A DNA stretch of 64,000 nucleotides. It comes from Acanthococcus lagerstroemiae. Taxonomy: Eukaryota > Arthropoda > Insecta > Hemiptera > Eriococcidae. Below, piece by piece: positions 53,876-64,000 of the stretch (within the stretch, counting starts at the first letter, position 1; each line of letters starts with the position of its first letter). The stretch is from positions 165,532 through 229,531 of the forward strand of contig JAJSSI010000015.1 of assembly GCA_031841125.1 (NCBI GenBank), in the 5' to 3' direction. A model generated the notes under the pieces. It had not been told where the DNA came from and ran no database searches. It worked only from the letters and a program-made list of their open reading frames with translations. Made by a program: the position numbers and the translations under genes.

Positions 53876-55211
53876 CACTCCAGAACTCAGAATGGGATCC
53901 CAAAGTGGATAGACTATCGACATTAATTACTGACCTTAAGGGTAGTTGAATTGGAACATGCGCTAAATTTTGAATCTGATTCAAGCTTAAGAGACCCATA
54001 AATCGAAATGGACGAACACTAATTAGTTTTTACAAATCGAGTAGACTATTGAAGTGGAGAGTTCTTACGATCTTAAATTCAAATTAACAGACTGTTTTTG
54101 AAAATGCTAAAAATTGCTGATTCATTTTCATCATTACAAACATCCTAATCTCTTGAGAAAGGGTTAAATCGTCAAATCCGAATTTTCACAAACAGCATAT
54201 ATGATTTTATAAAAAATGATTGTACTATCGAAGTGAAAGTTGTTTTATTTCCATTTTCTTGTTTGAGGTGGGGGGAGGGGGGCTGTTACAAATTTAGTAA
54301 TGACCCTGGGACCTTTGATTGGACTTCATCATTCTTAGGTTAAGCAATTTTTGCGCGTAATGTTGAAGAGAAAATTCATTGAAGCTTGCATCTTTACCAG
54401 CCAACATTTGAAGTCCAAAGATTGACAAAAATTAATTGGCATTGAAAACCCAAGTAATCGATTGAAACAGCGACTATTGTAATTCCTAATTTTGGTTCGA
54501 TTTCATAGTTTTTTGATTATTAAAGACTGGAATGTTCCCCTTATAATAACTCATACTTGGATAAATTTTGAAATTTTTCCTCCATTTTAAATTTTGGTAA
54601 TTTGATGGTTATGAAAATGTTGAAAGATTAAATCAAGTTCGTTCAATTTCGACTCTCATTTTGGTGTTTGGGGCCTACCCTAGAGTCAATATCTAAAATT
54701 TATCGCGTTGATGGAATTTCCAAATTAGGCGACCTCTCCTCTCCCCTTCCCAATTTCGATATTTGATTCGGTTACCGGGAAGTCAATTTTAATCTCTTCT
54801 GGAGATCAGTTTTGGCCTTTGAAGCGTAAATCGGGAATCCAAGAGGAATCTGATGAAATTTTCAAATTCAGCAACCCAGAAGATTCTAATATTTTATTCG
54901 ATTTCCTAGAAATTACTTTTGAATTTTGGGGCCCAAATCGCAGTTTAATAAGAAAGCTCATAGAAGCTTTCGAATTCAGCGATGCGAAAAACTGCTCGTA
55001 TTTTGATTCGTTACTCAATTTTCCAAGAATAGAAAACTCTAACAGTTAATTCCGGGTTGAAAGAAAAATCTTCTGGTGAAATTTTCGAAATCAACGACCC
55101 AAAAACTCCTATTTTAGTGATCTTTCCATAAAAAATTTCAAGTTTAGCGCTGGTCTTGCTTAATGGGAGCGATTTTTTTCCCCCCTCGAAAAAGAAACGA
55201 GACCTTGCCGT
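53876..55211. other. Unrecognised AT-rich intergenic DNA
   Basis: No gene or clear repeat. Short frames (for example 54819-55049) have no family features. Confidence 0.4.
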
Positions 55212-55339
55212 CAGAGATGCCGAATTAAGGGAAAACACTTTCATTCTTTTCCCATTCAGAATGGGCTCATCTTCATTCTTCGCGAAAAAGAAAAAATAGG
55301 AAAATGAGAATGAATGCATTCCTCAATTCAACGTCTCTA
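55212..55339. mobile_element. 128 bp hAT-type MITE
   Basis: Left CAGAGATGCCGAATTAAGG, right in reverse TAGAGACGTTGAATTGAGG. Flanks CTTGCCGT (55204-55211) and CTTGCCCA (55340-55347) agree in six of eight bases, an aged 8 bp target duplication. The interior is made of GAATG/CATTC words. The first 13 bases equal those of the element at 50542. Confidence 0.75.
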
Positions 55340-56216
55340 CTTGCCCACGTCGATCGGACTTTGGAATAAAAATGGGTGTGGGGATTATCATTTTACAGTT
55401 TGTATACAAATTAACGGTTAGTGTTTTTATTCACTAACAAGGCCGGATTTACCTGACTGGCCACAATATGCTAATTTTTTTTACCAACCCCAAAAATGTA
55501 CGTAAAATAAATCCCACTTTATTCATTTTCAATTTTTCATCCCCCAATCACTTACATTTGCTCAAATGAGCGTACCCTAATCTGGGAAGGTAAGCTGGAA
55601 GGATGAAGGATGTTAGGAATACTTGAGAGGAACACGCAACTTCCTTTACACATTAAGATGGTCGTTATTTACGCTTAGTGATATTTTTTTCTGAATGACT
55701 TTCTTCTGATTCGTCTCCTAAGTTGGTTCCAATAGATTAAAAAAAAACAACAAAAAACTACAAAGTTTCAGGTTAATCGGATGGAGAGGAATCCGTGCCA
55801 CAAGCTCCCTTTCGTTTTTATGGGAAAAACACATGTTGTTTCGACTTTTGTTTCAGACTAAATTTCCCTCCTATATTCACCAGGACCAAAGCCCGTAAAT
55901 TGAACAATAGAACATTTGCTATCGGATTCATCTTGTGACGCTGGAAAATAAGTCTCCTGCTTTCAACTTTTAGAATTTAATAAAATGTTCAACTTTCTCA
56001 AATTTTAGGCTCTAGGTTTAACAGAGAATCTAGTAAAAACAGAATAGTAACTGAAATTCGAAATTCAACGTTTGCTATCGACTTTCAAATTTTCGAAATG
56101 TCTTCCATGTTTCAGCTTTGTTTCAACCGTTCAGATAACGTTCGATACTCAGCTTGAAACCTACCTTCGACTCTTGACTGACTAGTCTCTGACAGGAGTC
56201 CAGGGTACTCCATTTT

Positions 56217-56500
56217 CAGAAACGAAATTTGACTTTCAGTTTGAAAAGGTGGAGAAGAAAAATTTGCCGACAAATATTTTTTTAAACTAAAAATTCGCTG
56301 ACAAAATGTTTAAAAAATTATAAACATGCCAATTTTTTAATCGAAATATTTTTTAATTCAAAAAAACACACAAACAAACAAACAGACATTCCTCAAAAAT
56401 GAAAAATTCAAATGAATAGTTTCCAAGTTTGCCGACTGCAACATTATTGGGGGGGGGGGGGGGGTTCAACACCCACACCTGCATATAGTTTCGCCCCTGC
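56217..56500 (+). repeat. Dispersed repeat with ACTTTCAG head, copy 2
   Basis: CAGAAACGAAATTTGACTTTCAG at the left; the right end in reverse reads CAGGGGCGAAACTATATG. A G17 run sits near 56447. The CAG-ended inverted termini look hAT-like but no 8 bp duplication is seen. Confidence 0.7.
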
Positions 56501-56872
56501 GTGGTATATATTACACTACTCAGCGAATTTTTACTTTCTTTTTTGAAAAAGACTGGAATGAGGATTGGTGACTTTAGGTGTACTTTCTGAGTTTCATCCG
56601 ATATAACACTGCTCATTCTTCTCCAATATGTTAGGTCTCTCTGTAAGAACCTCACACAAAGCTTATGAAAATTTATAGTTTCGGTGAATTTTACTGATCT
56701 TGTAAGATGCCATTGTACTGGTGGTTCTAAACATTGTCCTGTGCGCTGTATTTTGTTCGTTCTCTTTTCTTTTGAATGGCCTAATTCGATTATTACAACA
56801 AAATTTGAACCACAGGCCACAGAACCCCCGCTTATCTGTTGATTCCATATGTATTATGGAAATGAATGTGGT

Positions 56873-56975
56873 GTGGTGAGACGTATGGCGATGCACAATT
56901 GCCAAAGTGGCCCCTATGACACCGCACCCCCAGCACCGGAAACTACCCTTTCAGGCATCGCACCAGTCAGGGGCG
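56873..56975 (-). repeat. R1-like LINE 3' tail, 5'-truncated copy
   Basis: In reverse orientation it matches 24575-24680: the core ACGTATGGCGATGCAC ... AGTGGCCCCTATGACACCGCA ends near CGGAAACTACCCTTTC. No ORF2 part is attached, as expected for a truncated LINE copy. Confidence 0.65.
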
Positions 56976-57939
56976 AAACTATAGGGGTGTGGGAGGTTGA
57001 AACACTCCCATAGGTGGGAGTCAGTATGGCCAGCTTTGAAAATTGTCCCTCGGTTTTTTGTCCATCGGCATGACTCTTTTTCAACCAATTACAAAACAAA
57101 AGCTCCAATATTTTCCGTCGCAATTAATGGTCAAATTGTATAGGTATTCTTATCAGAGCAATACAGTCCGCAAACCAAATCCCGTTTTTTTTTGTTTTTT
57201 TTGTGACGAGACTCCTGCATTGCGTATTATTGTCTAAAATTAAGAATTGAAAAAAATTGTCTTTCGGCATGATCATCTTTATGCAACGATAGACGTTCAT
57301 CATCCAAAAATAATTACATCTAATGGATGGGTTAGAATGCCTTTATCAACTCTCCATATAATTCTTTGTTTTGGAATCTACTACTCGACGGCAGAACATT
57401 TTTTGTTCGGTATTCTCTTTCGGTATGTATTTTATTATGTGTCCTTTGGCATGGAATTCATTATGTTACCAATATGTTATACAAAACGCCTCTTAACAAC
57501 TCCCATCAAAAAAAGTTCAAATATCCCCTACTTTCCTTCATGAAAAAACATACCTGAAATATCAACATTTTTGAAGAATGTCCCAGGAGGGAAATTTTGT
57601 CTGGAACAAAAGTCAAAACCCCATATGTGTTTTTCCCATAACAATGAAAGGGAACTTGTGGCACGGATTCCCCTAATCCAATCGACCTGAAACTTCGTAG
57701 GCTTTTTTTTTTTTTTTTTTTTTTTGTTTTTGATTTTATTGGGATCAGTTTAGGAGACAAATCAGAGAAAATTAAAAAAAAAAAGATCTCCAAGAGTGAA
57801 TAACGACCACCTTAATGTGTAAAGGAAGTGTGTGTTCCTCTCAAGTATCTAACATCTTTCCACCTTACCCTCCCAGACTAGGGTATGCTCTTGTGCGCAA
57901 ATGTGAGAACTTGAAGGATAAGGTTCCAATCCGTATTTG

Positions 57940-58179
57940 CAGAAACGAATCTATGGGTGGAGGGGGAAACACTCCCAACAATTTGAAACTCGGCAAATTT
58001 TGATACTGTTCATTTGAATTTTTCATTTTCTTAGAACGTTTGTTTATTTATTTTTATTTTTTCAATTAAAAAATATTTTGATGAAAAATCGGCAAAGTTT
58101 CAGTTTAAAAAAATGTTTGTAGGCAAATATTCCTTCTTTACCGCCCCCCCCCCCAACTGAAAGTCAAGTTTCGTCTCTG
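57940..58179 (-). repeat. Dispersed repeat with ACTTTCAGTTGGGG head, copy 3
   Basis: Reverse orientation: head CAGAGACGAAACTTGACTTTCAGTTGG plus a G run (C run at about 58143-58154), then matching AT-rich body; the far end is CAGAAACGAATCTATGGG. Confidence 0.7.
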
Positions 58180-58418
58180 GCATCAGTGCCGAGGGGGATG
58201 GAAATGAATGTAACTGAATGTTTCATTAATCTCTTAAGATGGACCACCACAAGCAGGCGTGTGTAATGATTATATTTTGATGGAACAATTATTGTTGGCA
58301 GATATGTTATAAAATCGAATTCGTTAGCGTTTACTTCTGTATTGCAGATAAATTATTGTTAGTACTTGGAAAGCAATGAGTGATACCTAGTTCATCAACA
58401 GAAAAACCGCCTTCAAAA

Positions 58419-59320
58419 ATGAAAAGTAAGAAACAGTCAGAACTTCTTGAAGAACGTAACCTTAAAAGGAAAAAATATGCCGATGATCATTATGAACGTG
58501 TTGATTCGCAGACCTTAAGACCTCAACTTGGTAAGTTTGTTTTAATACTATTGAACTACCTACTTGATGATTTATCAGGGTTGCCACTTTCAGAAAATCC
58601 AAGGAAGGTCATTTGTCATTTTCTCAAATATGCTTGTCCCCCCCCCCCTCCCAATAATCGACAAGTTCGGTAAATTTTCGGTAAATTCCAAAGTCATATA
58701 GAATTCAGATTCGGCCAATCGGCAATCAGCAAATGCGAAATTTGACGAATGCTGAACCAAGAAATGAAAAATATTCGTCGGAAAATTTTTAATCGGCATC
58801 CCGTTCAAAAAACACCCTAGTTGCGTCCTTGATACTGCACCAAAAAAAAATATTTTTAAGAGCTGTTTAGGAGAGCAGAGTCATTTGTAATTTGGCGTTT
58901 ACCCCCCATTCCTTTTAACATTTTAGTAGGTAATCGCCAAGTTGATTGCTCACAGAAAAAACAAAGTCTGTGCTGGTTTTTGAGGTGCAGTTGTTAGTTG
59001 TTTGTGTAGACTGTCAAGTTCGTCAAAGTTATATGGAATCTACATAAGCAACTTGAATGCAAAAAAACAACAAAAAACAGTAGTCTTTGTTTTTCTGTGG
59101 ACAATCAGTTGTTAGTTTTTTATATTTTCTTGAAACAAAAATCGTGCAACAGTTATTTTGAAAACTGCACCTTTTTCTTTCAGAACAAGCGAATCTGGTC
59201 CCGCGCAATGAAGCCCAGGCCTTACATACGATTCAGGAATGGATCATAAATAGAAGGGTGTACAAAATAAGGTATGAAAGAGAACGTGGCGAGAAAGTGA
59301 GGAGGAAATTAACGAGGTAG
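58419..59320 (+). CDS. Two-exon small basic protein, 82 residues, unrecognised
   Basis: Exon 1 58419-58530 starts ATGAAAAGTAAGAAACAG (MKSKKQSELLEERNLKRKK...) and ends at CAACTTG|GTAAGT with one base over. Exon 2 59184-59320 follows CTTTTTCTTTCAG and, joined in that phase, stays open for 45 codons (ANLVPRNEAQALHTIQEWIIN ... RGEKVRRKLTR) to a TAG. The ATG chosen is the first after an in-frame stop at 58377; an upstream acceptor TATTGCAG at about 58348 suggests a non-coding 5' exon. The product is charged, with Lys/Arg at both ends, perhaps nuclear. The intron carries no recognised transposon. Family unknown. Confidence 0.5.
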
Positions 59321-59559
59321 AGACGTCCTCACTGAAAGAAGACAAGCATCTCGGCTCCCTCAAAAGGAGAAGACTCATAAAAATTGATGTTTGAATATTT
59401 TACTGTAGTATGTATGACATAATTATTACATTATATTTTCAGAATTGTTTGTATTTTATGTAACATCAGGATATGGTTTTATGCACAAAATGAACCTGTG
59501 CAGATTTTAAAATATTTTCCAATTGTGTATTATGTTCTACATATGCTTTACGTATTCTT

Positions 59560-59945
59560 TACGCACGCATACGTGGAGAATATGCTTGACGCATACGCGG
59601 AAAAATACGTTACGTAGGCTTTACGTGAGCGGAGAGCTGTGGTATATGAGAAACGTACGCCTATTTGCAGTAGTAAAGCAAGCGCATAACTACTGTACAA
59701 TGATTCTCTTGTACACGCAACTCTACTGTTCAACGCAGTCCTTACATACACGTAAAACGGTGGTGTATCAGGAATATACGAATCTGGTAGTGGTAGAGGA
59801 AGCGCATAGTCACAGTTCAGCCCCAACGCACCGACCTTCAAGGAAGCGCAAGTTTACTGTTTTGCGTAGTCCGCGAACAGTGGCAGAACCAAAAAATACC
59901 ATGTATTCGTAGTGGCAAGTCACTCTTCTGCGCTGCGGGTTTGCC
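59560..59945. repeat. Imperfect ~125 bp tandem repeat rich in TACG words
   Basis: GGTATATGAGAAACGTACG ... GTAAAGCAAGCGCATAACTACTG and GGTGTATCAGGAATATACG ... GTAGAGGAAGCGCATAGTCACAG line up as two diverged units. The part before them repeats ACGCATACG(T/C)GGA. No believable gene; the 129-codon frame here reads across the repeats. Confidence 0.5.
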
Positions 59946-59990
59946 ACTACATTTCTCATTTTTGTAGTGGCAAAATGTTCAACGGGAATG

Positions 59991-61189
59991 TACCTTTTTT
60001 GAAAGAAGAACTTATGAAACTCGTGTGGTCAATTGGTCGTACTGATTGATGAGTTAATCAAGGAAACAAAACAGTGTTACCACTTGAACGAACGTAAATA
60101 GTAATCGTGAAAGGAATTTTACGAGTTTGAAACACACGCAGATCTGAAAATTCTGCCGTGTTCGAGGGAAACAGACAAGAGTACTGTGTTCAGCGTTATA
60201 CACATTACACTACCAAACACAGGCAAAAAACCGCAAGAACGACAGTAGCCGACTGTAGAAGTATTTTTCACGCTGAATTCAATGTCGCTTTTAGTTTTTC
60301 TTAATTAGCTCTCCTTTTCTCGTAAATTCATTCTGAATTATTTCCCGTAATTTCCCTCTCGTGTTTGAAATATTAGGGAATGTGGCCACACTGCATGTAT
60401 CACAAAACAAACTCGCCAACACGGTGACACGTGTGAACGTGTTTTGAAGTTTTGATATCGAAACGATCTAAACAGTTTCAACTGATTCTAAGATTCTATC
60501 ATTATAACGATCAAGTGAAGGAACAACAATTTTGAGGAAGGCGATCTCTTCAGTGAAGAAATAACGCCTTTTCATTCCGGTATTACAGTTTATTGTTTCC
60601 TTTATGAGATGTTAGTGAACTAGAGAAATGTGTTCCGACAATAAATTTGATAAATATGTATTCATTAGAATTCAGTGCCCGAATATTCATGATAATCACA
60701 ACGCTCGTTGTTGAATTGGAATAATACTTACGAAACACAGAGGGGACAGAGAACAACACGGAGGTTTTCTATACAGTACTGTCAAAGACGAAGCTTATCG
60801 GTAATATCAGTTTAATACAACATCAGTACCGCCACATAGAATAAAACAATTTCTCATAATACACAATTAAATTTCCCAGCAAACGTAGAAAATGATTAGC
60901 TAACTGAGCATTTTTAATATCATATTTGGATTCAGCGTTAAAAATACGTTACGAATCATCTATTTTCCTTCATACGGTTTCCAAAAAATCTCAGTTTGTT
61001 ATATGTAGTGTTATGGACGCTGTTAAGGGTAAAGGAACCAACCAGTAAAATCTGAGAACACGTGATTCAAAGTTCAAGAGCCATGTATAAACAATATGAT
61101 ATGACATAGCGTTTACTGATAAGGGGCACCTTAGGGCTGGTTAGCCCACAAAGATGCATCACCTAGATTACAAAACAGAAGAAACGTCA
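59991..61189. other. Unrecognised intergenic DNA
   Basis: No gene, repeat or motif noticed. Confidence 0.4.
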
Positions 61190-61592
61190 AAAACAAAAAT
61201 ACTTAAAGACAAAAAATATGAGAATTTTGTTCTTCAATTGCCAGGTGTTAGTGAACGAGGGAAGATATTTGGAATTGGAAGAAGCGTTGGAGGAGCTAAA
61301 GTAGGATCTAATTGGGATATCAGAAACAAAAAGGAAAGGGGGAAATTTATCCAAAAGAAGAAATGGTAATTTCTTTTATTATTTTGAGTCAACAATACAG
61401 AAAGTAGGTTTCTACATCAAGGAGCAGTGGGTACCTCACGTAATAGAAAGAAAGGGTATAAGAGAACATATAGCAGTATTGAAAATTGAAATGAATAAAG
61501 GAACCCATTTTTCGATCATCCAAGTCTATGCTCACACACGAGAATCTTCAGTGGTGGAAATCGAAAAGTTTTACAATCAGTTGAGCCAATAA
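61190..61592 (+). pseudogene. RTE-like LINE endonuclease fragment
   Basis: In shifting frames: YLELEEALEELK, then DLIGISET(K), IQKKKW, then VPHVIERKGIREHIAVLKIEMNKGTHFSIIQVYAHTRESSVVEIEKFYNQLSQ and a stop. This matches the apurinic-type endonuclease at the start of RTE-like proteins; the phrase SIIQVYAPT normally has Pro where His stands here. At least two frame changes. The reverse transcriptase that should follow is missing. Confidence 0.78.
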
Positions 61593-64000
61593 ATTTGTCC
61601 ATCTTTTGATAATACATAATTTTTATTTATTTCAACAAATTTTGTTATTTCTTACGTTGAAAACACCGAGAAATAAAGCTGTCCAGAACATCCCACCATA
61701 GGAGGAGATGATGGACAAAATTTGGGGTTTTGAAAAACCATCACATCTCACTTGCAAAATCTGGTTCATATAACTATAAGGTATGAAAATGTTGAGAAAC
61801 GTCTACTCTATTAGTTTGTATTGTTTTTCTTCATCACATAACTAAAGTAAATGTCCATACCATCCCCCCTTCCTTCCTTTACTGGTCTATCGCTACACAG
61901 CGAGAAAATCAGAGAATGACTTCGAAAATTCACTTTTTCAGTAACGAATGACGGAGTCAACTGACAAAAGAAATTGCCAAGTGGACGGCTCTTTTCTATT
62001 CGAAGAATGCTGCAAGAATTTTAATTTACTTTATACACGTACACTTCGTGCACGAAATTGGCGAAATTAATTTCTAGTATCGGATGTCTAGATGGAGCAC
62101 GTGCAGTTCAATAGTTCGATGTCGGCCTATACAGTTAGACAAAAGATTTATACTTCCACTAAAAAAAATAATAAAAAATAAAAAGAAGGGATCGAAACGT
62201 ACTTACGAGGGTGACTCATGGCAACGGTACGAGGCGGCATTCTTTACTTTAGCTTTGATATTACAATGTTGTATAAAATGTTCGTAGTAGAGGAGTAATT
62301 TATCTCTCTAGGGCGAGTAAGATGATCAAACGACGATTTTATCAGCTTGTGTTTGTGTACGCCTTATATGTGTATATAAAAACGTTACGTCGATTATGGT
62401 GATTATTAATACATTGAACGAAATACCACCCTATGTGCATTGGAAATTGTAAACAAATTTTCTATTACCCTCGATCGGGTATATGGTTCGGGGAGCTGAA
62501 GTTACACACAAATTCCTCGGGGAACTCTGTTGCATAGGGTAATCGGAGTGATCTCTGAAAAAAGAATCAAGTGCGTACTGGACTTCACATTCCTACGAAT
62601 GAAGTCCACTGTTTGGCTAAGGGTCCACCAGAGTGCTTATAGACACTGAATTCTGAAACAAAACATTAAAAAAACTCGTTTCGCAACTAAGTTATAGACA
62701 ATAGAATGAACCACGAAGGATGACTTTTTACATGAATGGGCCAAAGTCAAACATCAACATCGAATTATACACAGAAGCTCTGTGAACATCAAGCAAACAT
62801 GATCTATAATTCATTTGATACATAGGTACTCTTGCAGCTGATTCGGTTTTTCAAAAATAAAACTACATTGTGGGGTATGCAGTTTGTGGTTGATGTGCCG
62901 GCGAATACATGTATTTATGGTGGACAAGTAGGTAGCTAGTAATACCTACACGTGTATTAAAAAGAAACCCGTCGCTTTTAATTTCATCTTGAACTAGGGT
63001 GCACGTAGCTGCGCAAAAGAAGAAACATTATGAATATTTAACGCCAATGCCATCAACATTGATGTCTTTTTTCGGAGCTGAAAGAGGAAAGAACTCGAAA
63101 TACCCTCCGGGGTGAGGTAAACTAAAATGTCCAGAGATACGATTCGCCCTTCTGCCTATGTTTTTGTCAAGGGGTTTACACCTATACATCTTATAGCAAC
63201 ATAAAATAACTTTATCGACGAACATCGCTCTATTTGGAAGACCCACTTGTTCGCTGTTGATGGTGTTGGTTTTTGTTTGTTTTTTTTTACGAGTTTGGGG
63301 GAGTCCTTTAAAAAACACGTTCCGAAGGGTATCTTATTATTATCTTCATTAAGTCGTGTTCCATATGCAAAAATACGACATTCAGGCAGTCCTACACGAT
63401 TGGTGTACTTCACCGAATATTCGTCCTTAGGTACATATAGACAAATATTCGCTTGTATGAGGGAAAGGTCCCACATGGAAGCTTACTCGCAAAATTACTT
63501 TCAAGTTTGAAAAGGATTCATACGAACAGTTTGTTTGGCGAATGTTCGTTCGAGCAGGTTCGGTAAACATTTGTCTACGAAACATAAGTACATACTTCTT
63601 TTTGCTATACCACTGGTTCAGTAGAACTAACTAAAAAAAGAGATAAATGAATGCAGAGCTGGACATGCTGGAAAACATACCAAAAGTTCCCAAGAATCTG
63701 AGAGGAGCTTTGCTCTATCGGGGGTCAAATAAGTCATTGAACATTGAATGATAAGTCGATAAATATATGTCAGATCGTAAAATGTTTCACAAGTTTCGGC
63801 ACTTAAAATACTGAAATTATAATTCGATTTTTGATTGCGAGTGAGCGGAAGAAAACTTTTGGGTTCACCCTTCTCTTTTTGGTCATAAAATCGTGTTTGT
63901 TCAGTATACATACTTCGTTTTTGTTTCATGCTCAGTTCCTAAACAGGGTGTGAAACAAGATTCAAAAATGTGAAAATAGTTTTAGTTGATGTAGTAGTAT
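61593..64000. other. Unrecognised intergenic DNA to the window end
   Basis: AT-rich, with several short frames of up to 106 codons in 63.0-63.9 kb that overlap each other on both strands and show no family features. No RNA gene or repeat identified. Confidence 0.4.

Larger units (their letters stand above)
55553..57905. repeat. Long inverted repeat, ~330 bp arms
   Basis: 55553-55880 matches 57905-57576 in reverse: shared phrases include CTAGTCTGGGAGGGTAAG-type, CTTGAGAGGAACAC, CTTCCTTTACACATTAAG, GTGGTCGTTATT, GGAATCCGTGCCACAAG and GGGAAAAACACAT. The ~1.7 kb between holds other repeats, including a dispersed repeat at 56217-56500 and an R1-like tail. No target duplication or coding content identified; either a decayed long-TIR transposon or two opposite copies of one repeat. 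Confidence 0.7.

Noticed and set aside
53331..53999. 222-codon minus-strand frame
   Set aside because: Made of Gly, Lys and Phe/Pro runs that are the antisense of G, T and A homopolymers across two adjacent repeats.
56353..56820. 155-codon minus-strand frame
   Set aside because: It crosses a dispersed repeat and a G run (poly-Pro) and has no family features.
59523..59912. 129-codon plus frame and 97-codon minus frame
   Set aside because: They run through imperfect tandem repeats with no domain and no splice context.
63028..63510. Overlapping 87-106 codon frames near the right edge
   Set aside because: They overlap on both strands, lack splice or motif support and contain homopolymer-derived runs.

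Overview
This 64 kb window is eukaryotic and almost certainly from an arthropod, most likely an insect. It is AT-rich, its candidate host-like exons carry GT-AG splice signals, and its mobile elements (piggyBac, Copia, hAT MITEs, mariner, R1-like, RTE-like and Jockey/I-like LINEs, Helitron, tRNA-derived SINE) are a typical insect mix. I cannot name the species. No intact conventional host gene is visible; the window is a dense, nested repeat landscape.

Layout. 1-2168 is the 3' part of a piggyBac element with a nearly complete transposase ORF, ending at a TTAA site. About 3158-22791 is one composite locus: three copies of a ~180 bp repeat R flank two near-identical ~3.6 kb segments I (R-I-R-I-R). 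Each I segment carries a cluster of GC-rich hairpins and a GATC-rich hAT MITE at the same site. Two minus-strand Ty1/Copia elements (7159-13134 and 17767-22646), each with identical LTRs and a 5 bp target duplication, are inserted into the second and third R copies. A 958 bp hAT MITE (13150-14107) is also inserted in the second R. The order of events can therefore be read: MITE insertion, tandem duplication, then the Copia elements and second MITE. Both Copias have intact domains but their reading frames are broken by single-base homopolymer indels, which suggests sequence error as much as true decay.

22792-23345 has a possible 5' exon just before a 500 N gap (23346-23845). After the gap lies the 3' end of an R1-like LINE. 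24.7-35.8 kb holds RTE fragments, a deleted Helitron, small MITEs and a ~2 kb CAGGGTGTCC-ended element. 35.8-38.6 kb has a foldback element whose arms contain RTE reverse transcriptase sequence; a second copy interrupts a spliced Myb/SANT-like gene. 38.6-47.1 kb is a LINE graveyard: R1-like ORF2, Jockey/I-like and RTE-like RT pieces, a SINE, a palindromic mariner and tandem CCHC gag fragments. 50-59 kb contains a hAT element with GAACG arrays, related small MITEs, and two candidate spliced small genes (52.5-53.1 kb and 58.4-59.3 kb). The end has an RTE endonuclease fragment at 61.2-61.6 kb and otherwise nothing recognisable.

Functionally, the recognised genes are nearly all transposition proteins acting on their own elements. 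The two small spliced genes and the Myb/SANT-like exons are the main non-textbook coding candidates. All family calls rest on reading motifs by eye; no database search was run.
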